Notes under the pieces: generated by a model
What the model saw: only the letters and a program-made list of their open reading frames with translations
Told to the model about the DNA's origin: nothing
The model's database searches: none
Part shown: positions 51,081 through 60,702 of the stretch, piece by piece
How the letters are laid out: each line of letters starts with the position of its first letter
Numbering within the stretch: the first letter of the stretch is position 1
Program-made: the position numbers and the translations under genes
Assembly (NCBI RefSeq): GCF_900113435.1
Contig: NZ_FOPG01000001.1
Span: forward strand, 620,001 to 684,000
Direction: 5' to 3'
Length of the DNA stretch: 64,000 bases
Origin: Sulfitobacter dubius
Lineage (GTDB): Bacteria > Pseudomonadota > Alphaproteobacteria > Rhodobacterales > Rhodobacteraceae

Positions 51081-51809
51081 TCACCCCTTTGAGAACTGTT
51101 GTTGAAAGGTACGAATGCGCGCTGCATTGACGCCTTGGTCACTGCGCCCCACCCTTGAAACGCCGCGCATGTCCACGCGGCTCCCGTTCTCGGCAGGGGT
51201 AACTGCAACGACAATATCGTCGGCGAAATAGAAGACTGACGTGCGCGCGGTGGCCTCGAACCGATGGCGGGTTGGATCGGTCGCAACGATCTCCCACCCC
51301 ATTTCGCCTGCCACCTCCAATGCCCGCTCAAAGGCTGCGTCCGTGCTCAGGCCGGTCTCAAGTGGCGCAATATCGGGATAGGCTTTCGCTTGTTGATCTG
51401 CCACTTCTGCGCCGCCGTATTCGAGCGTGTTGCGCGCACCCGCGCGGGTGTCATCCAGCACCTCAAAGGCCGGGGGATTGGTGGTATCAGTCGTGATGTC
51501 ATGGATCGGCGCGGCGCGCGGTTGGGGGTTCACAGTGCTTGAGATGAGGGGAAACAGGGCCCCCAGTCCAAGCAGCGTGACCACGCCGCCGACCGCTGCC
51601 CATCCCTTTTCGCCCCGGCCAAGATGGATGGCCAAAGCGATCAGCCCCCAGCTGAAGATACCCGCGCCGATTGCGTTAAAGTAGCTCCGGTACAGCCCGA
51701 ACCCTACGATCGGCTCCCAAAGCCCCATGCGCGCTCCGAACAAGGTCAGTGTAACGCAAATTAACCCAGCAACGGCGATCAGGGCGGCAATTTTTCCAGT
51801 GTGTTTCAT
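51081..51809 (-). CDS. DUF1499 domain membrane protein
   Basis: 242 residues. Three hydrophobic segments in the first 110 residues (LIAVAGLICVTLTLFGARMGL, SYFNAIGAGIFSWGLIALAI and VVTLLGLGALFPLISSTV) are followed by a periplasmic DUF1499 domain with HDITTDTTNPPAFEVLDD, HRFEATARTSVFYFADDIVVAV and the closing SRVDMRGVSRVGRSDQGVNAARIR. The function of DUF1499 is unknown. First complete gene after the right repeat, on the minus strand, followed upstream by the efflux operon from which it may be transcribed. Confidence 0.88.
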   Translation of the reverse strand: MKHTGKIAALIAVAGLICVTLTLFGARMGLWEPIVGFGLYRSYFNAIGAGIFSWGLIALAIHLGRGEKGWAAVGGVVTLLGLGALFPLISSTVNPQPRAAPIHDITTDTTNPPAFEVLDDTRAGARNTLEYGGAEVADQQAKAYPDIAPLETGLSTDAAFERALEVAGEMGWEIVATDPTRHRFEATARTSVFYFADDIVVAVTPAENGSRVDMRGVSRVGRSDQGVNAARIRTFQQQFSKG

Positions 51810-51844
51810 GTGTTCGGCCTTTCACGACCAGCGTTGATATGTGC

Positions 51845-53203
51845 TCAATTACTCGGGTGACCAGTTACCGCCGCCCCTGCCCCCGTCGCGATCTTCAGTG
51901 TGGCCCAGGCCTGCGCCGCTTCGTTCGTGGCCGAGGCCGCAGAGATCCTTGCGGCATTGGTGTTTCGGTCGGTTTCCAGCAGGTTCAACAGCGTGATGGC
52001 ACCGTTTCGATAATTCTCCTGTGCCAATGTCAGCGCCCGGCTGTAGTCACTGGCAGCAGTTCTCAACAGCTGCGCCCTCTGCCGCGCCCGCGACAGGTTG
52101 GACTGTGCCACCTGAACATCCTCGACCGCTTCGTTGATCGAGGCCCGCCATGCGATCTCGGCCTGTCGGGCGCCAGAGAGTTGCGCGTCACGGCTGGCTT
52201 TCAAGAGGCCCTGATTGAATACTGGAAGGGACAATTGCGGCCCGAAACTCCACGCATCTGTGGCGTCCGTACGGCCCACCGTTCCGGACAAGGACAAGGC
52301 CGGGTAAATCGCGGCCTCGGCGACGCCCACGTTGGCCACGGCAGCGGCCAAATCGGCTTCGGCGCTACGCACATCGGGGCGATTGCGAAGCAGGTCCGCC
52401 GGTACGCCGGTGCGCGCATCCCCGGGGCTGGAGAGTTGAGGCGCGCCTTTTTGCATCTGTGCCTTGATCGGTCCCGCGGGTTCGTTCAGCAATGTCGCGA
52501 TGGCGTAGACATTTGCGTCAAACAAGGCGGCGAACTGCGGCAAATCGGCCCGCGCCGTCGAAAGCAAGGCCTGCGCTTCGGCCACTTCATATTCGGTGGC
52601 CGCGCCCGCATTGAACTGGCTTCGGGTGATGCTCACCGTCTCTTCGCGCGTAGCGATGGCGGTGCGCGTCAAGGCCATCGCCTCTTGGTAATAGCGCGCG
52701 CCGGAATAGGCAGCGATAAGTTCGGCCAGCCATGCAAGACGAACAGTCTCTTCCTCCGCCCGGGCGGCAGTAAGCGAGGCAACAGCGGCCTCGCGCTCGC
52801 GCCGGATACCACCGAAGAGATCAATCACCAGCGAGGCACCCAAAGACCCGCTTTCGACGGTGCTCGTACCGCTGGTGCCGTCGCCGCCGGATGTGGTCAC
52901 TGATCCGGTCAGCGATCCGTCCGCCGCAGCGTTTACCCCGGTTGTGCGCAACTCAGCTTGCGCTTGGCGTATGCGCTCACCCGCGGCAATCACATCAAGG
53001 TTCTGGGCAAGGCCACGCGTAACAAGACTTGTTAGGTTCGAATCTTTGTAGTTCAGCCACCATTGCTGAGTGGCTACCGCGCCGATCTGCTCTGCATTGC
53101 CACCGACAAACCGGGTTTCCATGGCCACTTCGGGGCGCTGGTAATCAGTGCCGACAGCACAGCCCGCAACGAGCAGACCCAGCACGAGATAGTAAGGTTT
53201 CAC
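51845..53203 (-). CDS. Outer-membrane efflux lipoprotein (OprM/NodT family)
   Basis: 452 residues. The N-terminus MKPYYLVLGLLVAGCAVGTD ends in a lipobox (LVAG-C), so it is lipid-anchored like OprM/NodT. The two repeat halves of the TolC fold are visible, e.g. VAAGERIRQAQAELRTTGVNA-like and GVPADLLRNRPDVRSAEADLAAAVANVGVAEAAIYPALSLSG, which is the family signature block. It forms the outer-membrane duct for the adjacent RND pump. Its start overlaps the pump gene stop by 4 bp; third gene of the acrA-acrB-oprM-like operon. Confidence 0.93.
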   Translation of the reverse strand: MKPYYLVLGLLVAGCAVGTDYQRPEVAMETRFVGGNAEQIGAVATQQWWLNYKDSNLTSLVTRGLAQNLDVIAAGERIRQAQAELRTTGVNAAADGSLTGSVTTSGGDGTSGTSTVESGSLGASLVIDLFGGIRREREAAVASLTAARAEEETVRLAWLAELIAAYSGARYYQEAMALTRTAIATREETVSITRSQFNAGAATEYEVAEAQALLSTARADLPQFAALFDANVYAIATLLNEPAGPIKAQMQKGAPQLSSPGDARTGVPADLLRNRPDVRSAEADLAAAVANVGVAEAAIYPALSLSGTVGRTDATDAWSFGPQLSLPVFNQGLLKASRDAQLSGARQAEIAWRASINEAVEDVQVAQSNLSRARQRAQLLRTAASDYSRALTLAQENYRNGAITLLNLLETDRNTNAARISAASATNEAAQAWATLKIATGAGAAVTGHPSN

Positions 53204-56200
53204 TGAGTTTTCTCCACTCGCTTACGGAAAATTTCTGTTGTTCGGATTACGGCGACGTAGAAGACCGGCACCATCACGATCCCGATGACCGCCGAAAAGA
53301 TGATCCCGCCGAGCATCCCCGTCCCGATTGATTTTTGCGCATTGGCCCCTGCCCCGGAGGCGAGCACCAGCGGCATGATGCCAAAACCAAAGGCAAGGGA
53401 GGTCATTAGGATGGGGCGCAGACGCTGGCGCGCTGCCATGACGGTGGCTTCCAGCAATACTTTGCCTTCCGCCCGAAGGGATTCCGCGAATTCAACGATC
53501 AGAATGGCATTTCGCGCCGCAAGGCCGATCGTGGTAAGCAGACCTACCTTGAAATAGACGTCGTTCGACTGTCCGAAATACCACGTTGTCACCAGCGCCC
53601 CCAGAATGCCCACGGGCACCGAAAGCATCACCGCAAAGGGCACGGCCCAGCTTTCGTAGAGGGCGGCGAGACAGAGAAAGACGACCAGCGCCGAGATCGT
53701 ATAGAGAATGGCTTCCTGATCGCCGGACAACCGTTCTTGATAGCTTAACCCGGTCCAAGCAGAAGCGTAAGAGCCGTCCAAATCAGCGGTAAGCTGTTCC
53801 ATCACCTCCATCGCGTCGCCTGAGCTGATGCCCGCTGCCGCTTCGCCAGAAAGCTCCAGTGCGCGGGTGCCGCCATATCGCGACAGTTTGGGCGTGATGG
53901 TTTCCCATTCGCGGCTGATAAAGGCCGACAGTGGCACCATCTCCGAACTGTCGTTCCGCACATACCAATGGTCAATGTCGTCAGGCTGCATGCGCCAGTC
54001 TGCACCGCCCTGCACAATGACCTCACGCAGGTTGTTGCCCAGAGGGAAGTCGTTGACATAGGTGCCAGAGAACACAGTCGCCAGCATGGTGTTCACGCTC
54101 GACAATGACACGCCCAAAGCCTCGGCCTTTTGTTGGTCGATACGAAGTTTTAACGACGGCTCCGTCGCAGCATCATTGCCGCGCAGGTTGGTCACGCGAC
54201 CGTCAGCAAGCCCTGCCGCGACCAGTTGATCTGCGGCATCGCTTAGCGCTTCCTGCCCCGCGCCCGACTGATCGACGAGGTACATCGCAAAGCCCGAAGA
54301 CGTGCCCAGCCCCGGAATGGCAGGCGGTTGAAGCACAAAGATGCTGCCCAGACGGGATTGGAAGAACTTGCCGTTGGCCCGCATCATCAGATCAGCCGCA
54401 TCAAGCCCGGGACGCTCTTCGTAGTCCTTGAGCCTGATGAACATCATCCCGTAGTTCTGACCGGATCCCCCAAAGCTGAACCCGACATTGGCAAAGACGC
54501 CATCAACCATTTCGGTCTCTTCGGTCAGCAAATATTGCTCGATCTGTTCGATCGTGTTGGCCGTTTGCTGAACTGTTGAGCCCTGTGGCAGTTCGATCAT
54601 GGTCATAAGCACGCCCTGATCTTCGGTCGGCAGGAACGACGAGGGCAGACGGTCGTAGACCCAATAGGCGCCAAATCCGACAAGGGCCAATACCACCACC
54701 ATACGGAAAGGCCGCATGGACAACCGCCCGACAAGCGAACCATAGCCGCCCGTCAGACGGTCAAGCCCGCCATTGAACCAACGCAGCGGAAGCAGAGGCT
54801 TCTTGTCATGGTTCGGTTTGAGAAGCTGCGCGCACATCACAGGCGTGAGGATCAGGGCGACGAAAAGCGAGAGCACCATCGCCGAAATGATCGTGACCGA
54901 GAACTGTTTGTAGATGACCCCCGTCGACCCATCCATGAAGGCCATCGGCAGGAACACAGCAGAAAGCACCATCACGATCCCGATGAGCGCCGAGGAAATC
55001 TCCCCCATACTCTTTTCCGTAGCGGCGACGGCGTCCAACCCCTCTTCTTCCATCACCCGTTCGACGTTCTCGACAACAACAATCGCGTCATCGACCAGCA
55101 AACCAATGGCCAAGACCAGTGCGAACATGGAAAGGGTGTTGATTGACATGCCGAAGGCGGACAAAACGCCAAAGGTTCCCAACAACACCACCGGCACGGC
55201 GATGGTCGGGATGATCGTCGCCCGCCAGCTTTGCAAGAAAAGGAAGATGACAAGAAAGACGAGGATAATCGCCTCGATCAACGTTTCATAGACTTGGTCG
55301 ATGGATTCCTCGACGAAGGGCGAGGTGTCATAGGGATATTCGACCACTACGCCCTCGGGCAACGCGGAAGAAAGATTGCCCACCACTTCCCGCACCGCTT
55401 CGGCGGTATCCACCGCATTGGCACCGGTGGAAAGGTTCACCGCAAAGCCCGCCGCCGGATGACCATTAAAGCGGCTTACACTGCCGTAGTCCTCTTCGGC
55501 GAGTTCGATTGTGGCAACATCGGCAAGGTAAATGGCCGACCCGTCCGAGTTGGTCTTCAGCAGGATGTTCCGAAAGTCCTCAACCGTTCCAAGCTGGGAC
55601 TGCGCCGAAAGTGAGACCGTGAACTGCTGGCCTTTCACGACCGGCTGCTCACCCAGACTGCCGACCGTCACGTTTGTGTTCTGCTCGGATACTGCTGAGG
55701 TTACGTCAGCGGAGGTCAGTTGATATTGGAACAGCTTTTCGGGGTTCAACCAAATGCGCATTGCGTATTCGGTGCCGAAAACATTGATCGACCCCACGCC
55801 CGCCGTGCGCTGCACCGCGTCTTCAATCGTGCTGCTCAGCAGGTCGCCCAGTTCAAGCGAGGAATAGCTGCCGTCTTCGCTGACCAGCGCTCCGACCATC
55901 AGGACCGAGCTGGTCGAGCGGGAGACGGAAACGCCCCGGCTCGTCACGGCGTCAGGCAGTTGGGATTCCACCAATTGCAGTTTGTTCTGGACCTGCACCT
56001 GCGCCATGTCAGGATCAATACTGTCATCAAAGGTCAGCGATACACTCGCCGCACCTTCGCTGGAGGATGAGGTCATATAGGTGAGCCCGTCCAACCCCGT
56101 CAGCCCGTCCTCAATGACAGTGGTGACCGAATTCTCCACCGTTGCGGCAGAGGCCCCGGTATAGGTGGCGGAAATTCGGACGGTGGTGGGCGCGATATCA

Positions 56201-56310
56201 GGATACTGCGAGATCGGCAGACCCGTCATACTGAAAGCGCCCAGCAACATGGTGGCAATCGCCAGAACCCAAGCAAAAACAGGACGGTGGATGAAGAAAC
56301 GCGCCATCAA
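53200..56310 (-). CDS. RND efflux pump inner-membrane subunit (AcrB/HAE1 family)
   Basis: 1036 residues, the normal HAE1 length. MARFFIHRPVFAWVLAIATM at the start, two large periplasmic loops and twelve membrane helices; the proton-relay Asp pair is in AIGLLVDDAIVVVENVERVM (TM4). The loop sequence GLTYMTSSSSEGAASVSLTF and a beta-hairpin docking region agree with AcrB/MexB. It exports hydrophobic or amphiphilic drugs with the adaptor encoded just upstream (1 bp gap) and the outer-membrane protein downstream. Confidence 0.95.
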   Translation of the reverse strand: MMARFFIHRPVFAWVLAIATMLLGAFSMTGLPISQYPDIAPTTVRISATYTGASAATVENSVTTVIEDGLTGLDGLTYMTSSSSEGAASVSLTFDDSIDPDMAQVQVQNKLQLVESQLPDAVTSRGVSVSRSTSSVLMVGALVSEDGSYSSLELGDLLSSTIEDAVQRTAGVGSINVFGTEYAMRIWLNPEKLFQYQLTSADVTSAVSEQNTNVTVGSLGEQPVVKGQQFTVSLSAQSQLGTVEDFRNILLKTNSDGSAIYLADVATIELAEEDYGSVSRFNGHPAAGFAVNLSTGANAVDTAEAVREVVGNLSSALPEGVVVEYPYDTSPFVEESIDQVYETLIEAIILVFLVIFLFLQSWRATIIPTIAVPVVLLGTFGVLSAFGMSINTLSMFALVLAIGLLVDDAIVVVENVERVMEEEGLDAVAATEKSMGEISSALIGIVMVLSAVFLPMAFMDGSTGVIYKQFSVTIISAMVLSLFVALILTPVMCAQLLKPNHDKKPLLPLRWFNGGLDRLTGGYGSLVGRLSMRPFRMVVVLALVGFGAYWVYDRLPSSFLPTEDQGVLMTMIELPQGSTVQQTANTIEQIEQYLLTEETEMVDGVFANVGFSFGGSGQNYGMMFIRLKDYEERPGLDAADLMMRANGKFFQSRLGSIFVLQPPAIPGLGTSSGFAMYLVDQSGAGQEALSDAADQLVAAGLADGRVTNLRGNDAATEPSLKLRIDQQKAEALGVSLSSVNTMLATVFSGTYVNDFPLGNNLREVIVQGGADWRMQPDDIDHWYVRNDSSEMVPLSAFISREWETITPKLSRYGGTRALELSGEAAAGISSGDAMEVMEQLTADLDGSYASAWTGLSYQERLSGDQEAILYTISALVVFLCLAALYESWAVPFAVMLSVPVGILGALVTTWYFGQSNDVYFKVGLLTTIGLAARNAILIVEFAESLRAEGKVLLEATVMAARQRLRPILMTSLAFGFGIMPLVLASGAGANAQKSIGTGMLGGIIFSAVIGIVMVPVFYVAVIRTTEIFRKRVEKTQ

Positions 56311-57492
56311 TCAATCCTCCGCCACGGGGGCAGCGATATCGCGAGAAACGCCATCGTCGTCGATCGTCACGGCCACGGGGCTGACCTCTTGCCCTGCGCG
56401 TACGGATGAAAGGCCGTCCACGACGAGCCGATCCCCGTCGTGCAGCCCCTCACGCACGATCCATGCGTTCTGATAGGTACCGTCATCTTCGAGCGTCACC
56501 TGTTCGGCTTTGCCGTCTTCACCGATAACATAAGCAGTCAGTTTACCTGAGTTGCCACGCGTCGCTGCACGCTGCGGAACAAGGTAGGCTTGCATCGTGC
56601 CAAGCACGATTTCCCCCCGCACGAACATGCCCGGAAGGATGATGTGGTCAGGGTTGTCAAAGGTGAAACGGATGGTCACGGTTCCGGTGGAGGTCGAGAC
56701 ATTGTTGCCTGGTGTGACCAATTGCCCGGTACCGCGATAGATGTCGCCGTTCTCTAACGTCAATGTCGCTTGAAGGGTGTCGTTTCGTTGCAGATCACCC
56801 TCGGCAATGGCGCTGCGCACCGACAGGATACGCGCGCTTGCCTCCATCATATCCACATAGATCGGATCGGAAGTGACGATGCTCGTCAAAGCGTCGGCCT
56901 GCCCAGCTGTAACCAAATTCCCAACCGAAACGGTTGATACATCCGCACGCCCGGCGATCGGGCTGGTCATGGTCGTCCACGACAGCTCGGTCTCGGCATA
57001 TTCAACTGCTGCTTTGTTTGCATCAAGCGTGGCCTTTGCTTCGGCCAGACTGGCACGCGCCGCTTCGACCTCCGCCTCGGTGTAGCCGCGTCCGGAGAGT
57101 TGTTCGGCGCGGTCATAGGCCGCCTGCTTCACAGGCAGGTTGGCTTCGGCAGTGGCCAGATTGGCACGGGCTGTCGCGACAGCCGCGAGATAGGAGGCAT
57201 CGTCGATCCGGAAAAGCGGATCCCCGACTTCAAGCAATTGTCCGGGCGAGTAGAGGATCTCTTCGATCACACCGCCGACACGCGGGCGCACTTCGACGTC
57301 TTGGAACGCAACGGCCCGGCCCGGCGTGGTCACAACGCGCGGGATTTCCTGCATCTGCAGGTCGATCACACCTACTTCAAGCGGCCCCGCGGTGGGCATG
57401 CCACCGGGAGGGCCGCCCTGCGCGCTCGCCATCGTGGCAGCCCCCGCAAACGCAAGCGCTGCGCCAAACATCTTCCAAACGCCGACTCTCAT
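56311..57492 (-). CDS. RND efflux periplasmic adaptor (AcrA/MexA family)
   Basis: 393 residues with an N-terminal signal peptide ending near ATMASAQGG. The lipoyl-like half-motifs GRAVAFQDVEVRPRVGGVIEEILYSPGQLLEVGDPLFRID, a coiled hairpin with VAEARASLAEAKATLDANKAAVEYAETELSWTTM-type helices, and the SPIAGRADVSTVSVGNLV barrel segment match the membrane fusion protein family. First gene of the operon; a TetR regulator is divergent with a 78-bp gap, containing CTTCT-AGGC-AGAAG (57531-57544), a candidate operator. Confidence 0.94.
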   Translation of the reverse strand: MRVGVWKMFGAALAFAGAATMASAQGGPPGGMPTAGPLEVGVIDLQMQEIPRVVTTPGRAVAFQDVEVRPRVGGVIEEILYSPGQLLEVGDPLFRIDDASYLAAVATARANLATAEANLPVKQAAYDRAEQLSGRGYTEAEVEAARASLAEAKATLDANKAAVEYAETELSWTTMTSPIAGRADVSTVSVGNLVTAGQADALTSIVTSDPIYVDMMEASARILSVRSAIAEGDLQRNDTLQATLTLENGDIYRGTGQLVTPGNNVSTSTGTVTIRFTFDNPDHIILPGMFVRGEIVLGTMQAYLVPQRAATRGNSGKLTAYVIGEDGKAEQVTLEDDGTYQNAWIVREGLHDGDRLVVDGLSSVRAGQEVSPVAVTIDDDGVSRDIAAPVAED

Positions 57493-57570
57493 GTGCTTCT
57501 CGATCCTTGACTATCCAGCAGATTTTATGCCTTCTAGGCAGAAGTTGCACAGTACGCAAGGAATTCAGAC

Positions 57571-58155
57571 ATGACAGTTTCGTTACGAGAGCGAAGGCGA
57601 CAGCAGACGGCGCGTGAGATTCAGCTGGCGACGCTGGATCTGGCCGTTCAAAAAGGGTTAGAGAATGTGACGACCGAGGAGATCGCCGCTGCAACTGGCA
57701 TCAGTACGCGGACTTTCTTTAACTATTATACCAACAAGGAAACGGCTGCGGTTGGGGCCCCGCCCCCCTTTTCGGAGGCTGCAAAAGAAGCGTTACGCTG
57801 CGGAAGCGGACCGCTTGCGGACGATCTCAAGTTATTTTTGGATCAACACTTCGCGGCGTTGACCAATGATGAACCAATCCTCCAGATGATCGGCACGGTT
57901 CTGCGCTCAAACGAAAAAGCGAGAGGTATTCTGCAAGGGTTCCTCATGATGGAGCGCAGAGAGCTTACAGATTGCCTGAGCCAGCGCGTTAAGAACCCTC
58001 AAGCCGCCGCAGCACTTGCAAATTACACGACCGACGCCGTGGGCAGGGCAATCTTCCTCTGGGAACACGCAGAAGGACTGTCACTGGGTGCCGCGTTGGA
58101 CATAGTTTGGGAAGGAACAATCGCCGCGGCGGCCCTATTGACGCCGCCGTCCTGA
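57571..58155 (+). CDS. TetR family regulator, divergent from the RND operon
   Basis: 194 residues. N-terminal TetR HTH: LRERRRQQTAREIQLATLDL followed by VTTEEIAAATGISTRTFFNYYTNKETAAVG, the exact TetR recognition helix pattern. The C-terminal ligand domain contains no recognised fingerprint. By its divergent position to acrA it should repress the RND efflux operon and release it on binding of a pump substrate. Confidence 0.92.
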   Translation: MTVSLRERRRQQTAREIQLATLDLAVQKGLENVTTEEIAAATGISTRTFFNYYTNKETAAVGAPPPFSEAAKEALRCGSGPLADDLKLFLDQHFAALTNDEPILQMIGTVLRSNEKARGILQGFLMMERRELTDCLSQRVKNPQAAAALANYTTDAVGRAIFLWEHAEGLSLGAALDIVWEGTIAAAALLTPPS

Positions 58156-58238
58156 TTTTTCCGAGCATTGAGTCGGGCACTTCGGGCAAAGCATTCACTT
58201 CTGCGCCACCCCTAGTCCGAGTGCAGAGTGCCGAGAGT

Positions 58239-58811
58239 TCAGGCGAAGGTTTCCGCCACTATTTCTTTCGCGAACCCAGCGTCCAACACCCCGCGGTTCA
58301 GCAAGCGATACCAGAACGCGCCATGTATCAAGGCCGACAGTGTCTCCACGTTCCGCCCCGGCGAAAGCTCTCCGTGGTCCTGCGCCCGGCGGAGCAAAGC
58401 GGTGATCATCTCCTCCCGAGGCAAAACGAAATTAGCATGAAACGACTTGTGGAATTTTGCATCCTGCTGAGAGGCCGCGATTAACGCGCGTAGGGTGTCC
58501 CCGTCGATGCGCAAGTGTTCGAAAATACGGATCAGGAAACCTTCGAGCAAGGTCCGACAATCCTCTGCCCCGTCCCAAGAAGGTTCGGCGGCATAGGTGT
58601 TGGTTTGCTCAAATACGGCTTCGAGGACAAGGTCAGCCTTCGTATTCCAGCGGTTGTATAGCGTTTGGCGCGCCACGCCAGCCTGCTCGATGATTTCCGA
58701 AACCGAGACTTTCTCATAGCCCAGTTCCCGAACCAGACGTAGAGCTACAGCCTTCAATGCCGTGCTGGCGTCTTGATTTGCGGGCCGTCCGATTGGCTTT
58801 TTTCCTGACAT
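58239..58811 (-). CDS. TetR family regulator, divergent from a Bcr/CflA exporter
   Basis: 190 residues from the ATG at 58811. HTH: MSGKKPIGRPANQDASTALK then VRELGYEKVSVSEIIEQAGVARQTLYNRWNTKADLVLEAV. The GRP-x-N start and YNRW-x-x-K resemble the AcrR-like group with a C-terminal TetR_C domain. Two copies of a palindromic site lie in the 104-bp gap to the exporter gene. Repression of itself and the exporter is likely. Confidence 0.92.
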   Translation of the reverse strand: MSGKKPIGRPANQDASTALKAVALRLVRELGYEKVSVSEIIEQAGVARQTLYNRWNTKADLVLEAVFEQTNTYAAEPSWDGAEDCRTLLEGFLIRIFEHLRIDGDTLRALIAASQQDAKFHKSFHANFVLPREEMITALLRRAQDHGELSPGRNVETLSALIHGAFWYRLLNRGVLDAGFAKEIVAETFA

Positions 58812-58856
58812 GCACAGTTCCTGTTCATAGATGCAGAATAGTCCGTGATTGATCAT

Positions 58857-58895
58857 TAGACTGCCGTCCACTAACTACAAATAGACCGCAGTCTA
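58857..58895 (+). promoter_or_regulatory. Tandem TetR operators
   Basis: TAGACTGCCGTCCA (58857-58870) and TAGACCGCAGTCTA (58882-58895), 25 bp apart, have consensus TAGAC-N4-GTCTA; the second is a perfect dyad, the first differs at one base. They sit between the TetR gene and the exporter gene, the expected place for joint control. Confidence 0.8.
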
Positions 58896-58915
58896 ATATT
58901 GTCGCCGGAGCCGAG

Positions 58916-60133
58916 ATGTCACAGATTTCCCTTACCCCGAAGCGGGCCTTTGCCGTTACCGCCACCTTGGGCCTTTTGTCCCTATTCCCCCCATTGGCCA
59001 CCGATATGTACCTCGCCGCACTCGGTGAGCTCGCGGCCTCGATGAATGCCACCCATACGGCCGCTGAACTTTCGCTTTCGATTTTCTTCCTCGGTCTCTG
59101 TTTTGGGCAGATCCTTATTGGCCCATTGACCGACACCTACGGTCGCAAGCGCCCGCTTCTTGTAGGGACCGTTCTGTTCACCGTTACCTCGATTGCACTG
59201 CCGTTGATGAATGACATTACATGGTTCAATGCCCTACGGTTCCTACAGGCAATCGGCGCGAGTGCGGGAATGGTCGTCGGGCGCGCCATGGTGAAAGATC
59301 TTTATCAGGGGCAAAAGGCCGCGAAGGTTATGACCGTGCTGGTCATGTTGCTGACACTCGGGCCTATCGCGTCACCGACGATGGGCAGCCTGCTTCTCGA
59401 AGCCTTTGGCTGGCGGTCGATCTTTGCAACGATGGCGCTAATCAGCCTCGTGGCCTTGACCCTCTCCGTGGTCAGCCTGCCCGAAACCCTACCCGCTCAG
59501 GATCGCCAGCCCGCGCCCATTCACAATGGCTTAAAAGCCGCGAAACGCCTCCTTTCGCAACGCGGGTTTGTCACGATGGCCTTGGTGGCGGGCCTTATCC
59601 AAAGCGGTATGTTTGCCTTTATCACCGGCTCATCGGGGGTATTCCAAGGGATTTTTGGGCTAAGCTCCATTGGCTTTGGCATCATGTTTGCGATCATCGC
59701 GACCGCGTTGATTATCTTTGGTCGGATCAATGGGATATTGCTCAATCGTTTCAGACCAGAACAAATTCTCACGACCGCGTTGCCTATCTTCGCCACGTCG
59801 ACCATCCTGCTCACCTTGCTGTCTCAGACAGACTCCTTGTTGGTGTTTGTCGTGCCCCTGTGGGTTTCGATCGGCTTGGTGGGCCTGCTTTCGGCAAATG
59901 CAATGTCCCTTGCGATGGAATTGACCAAGGCCGCGGCGGGAGTGGGATCGGCGCTTCTGGGTGCCATCCAGTTCGCCCTCGCCTTCGCCGTTTCCAGCTT
60001 CGTGGCCGTAGGCGGAGCATCTACCGCCTTGCCAATGGCTCTTGGGCTCGCAATTCCAGCCTGTGCGGCGTCCCTGCTGTATTTCGTTACGAGACGCTCC
60101 AGTGGGTCTGAGAATTCAATTGTGGAGCTATAG
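58916..60133 (+). CDS. Bcr/CflA family multidrug efflux MFS transporter
   Basis: 405 residues with twelve hydrophobic segments. FPPLATDMYLAALGELAASMNAT is the Bcr/CflA 'P-x-x-x-D-x-Y-L-x-A-x-P' hallmark region, followed by FGQILIGPLTDTYGRKRPLL (motif A) and FLQAIGASAGMVVGRAMVKDL (motif B-like). Exports drugs such as bicyclomycin or sulfonamides in relatives; substrate here unknown. Controlled by the divergent TetR gene with two operators in the shared promoter region. Confidence 0.93.
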   Translation: MSQISLTPKRAFAVTATLGLLSLFPPLATDMYLAALGELAASMNATHTAAELSLSIFFLGLCFGQILIGPLTDTYGRKRPLLVGTVLFTVTSIALPLMNDITWFNALRFLQAIGASAGMVVGRAMVKDLYQGQKAAKVMTVLVMLLTLGPIASPTMGSLLLEAFGWRSIFATMALISLVALTLSVVSLPETLPAQDRQPAPIHNGLKAAKRLLSQRGFVTMALVAGLIQSGMFAFITGSSGVFQGIFGLSSIGFGIMFAIIATALIIFGRINGILLNRFRPEQILTTALPIFATSTILLTLLSQTDSLLVFVVPLWVSIGLVGLLSANAMSLAMELTKAAAGVGSALLGAIQFALAFAVSSFVAVGGASTALPMALGLAIPACAASLLYFVTRRSSGSENSIVEL

Positions 60134-60702
60134 GGGCTTTGCTTATTAAGAAAAGCAGCTTGGAGACATCCTGCACACCAAACTTAACTCCCGTTTCAGC
60201 GGCGCACAGGGAGGTGCCAGATACGGGAGGAACGGCAGAGAAAAACTGTTGAGGTCGGATTGCCCCGTCTTAGAGCAGACCTTGGCGCCGACCGAAGGTC
60301 CGTTCACCGCCCGTGTCGTAGGGCAAGATCGGCTGCTTTACTATTATTGGTTCAAGCCAAATGCTGCTTCACCCCACCGTTAGATGTCGGGTCATCCATG
60401 CCTTCAAAAAGAAGGTTCAAGCTATTCGCCGCCCCTCTTGCTTCGCAGAGATCAGCGTCGAGGGCGGCGAATAGTCAGTGCAGCCGTTGGAATGGCTACA
60501 TTCCCCGCATAAAGTCGCTACGTCTCAACAAAGGCGCGCGGCTTAGAAGGCGAAACGTAGGCTTCCGATTTGCTATGCGGCTCTAGAACTGATCGAACGT
60601 TTGGTAAGTGATCTAAACGACGTGCTGGTTGTTTAGACCTTTGCTAGGTAGATTGCCTTGTCAGTAAGCTTGTAGCGCTCTTTCGTAGCGTGACGCGACG
60701 CG
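60134..60702. other. Gene-free stretch with a 13-bp perfect inverted repeat
   Basis: No coding gene recognised in about 570 bp. CTATTCGCCGCCC (60422-60434) pairs perfectly with GGGCGGCGAATAG (60462-60474), with a 27-base spacer. No T-tract follows. It could be a terminator-like stem, a protein site or the foot of a small structured RNA. Confidence 0.5.

Noticed and set aside
51839-52903. 354-codon plus-strand frame opposite the outer-membrane efflux gene
   Set aside because: Antisense shadow without ribosome-binding site.
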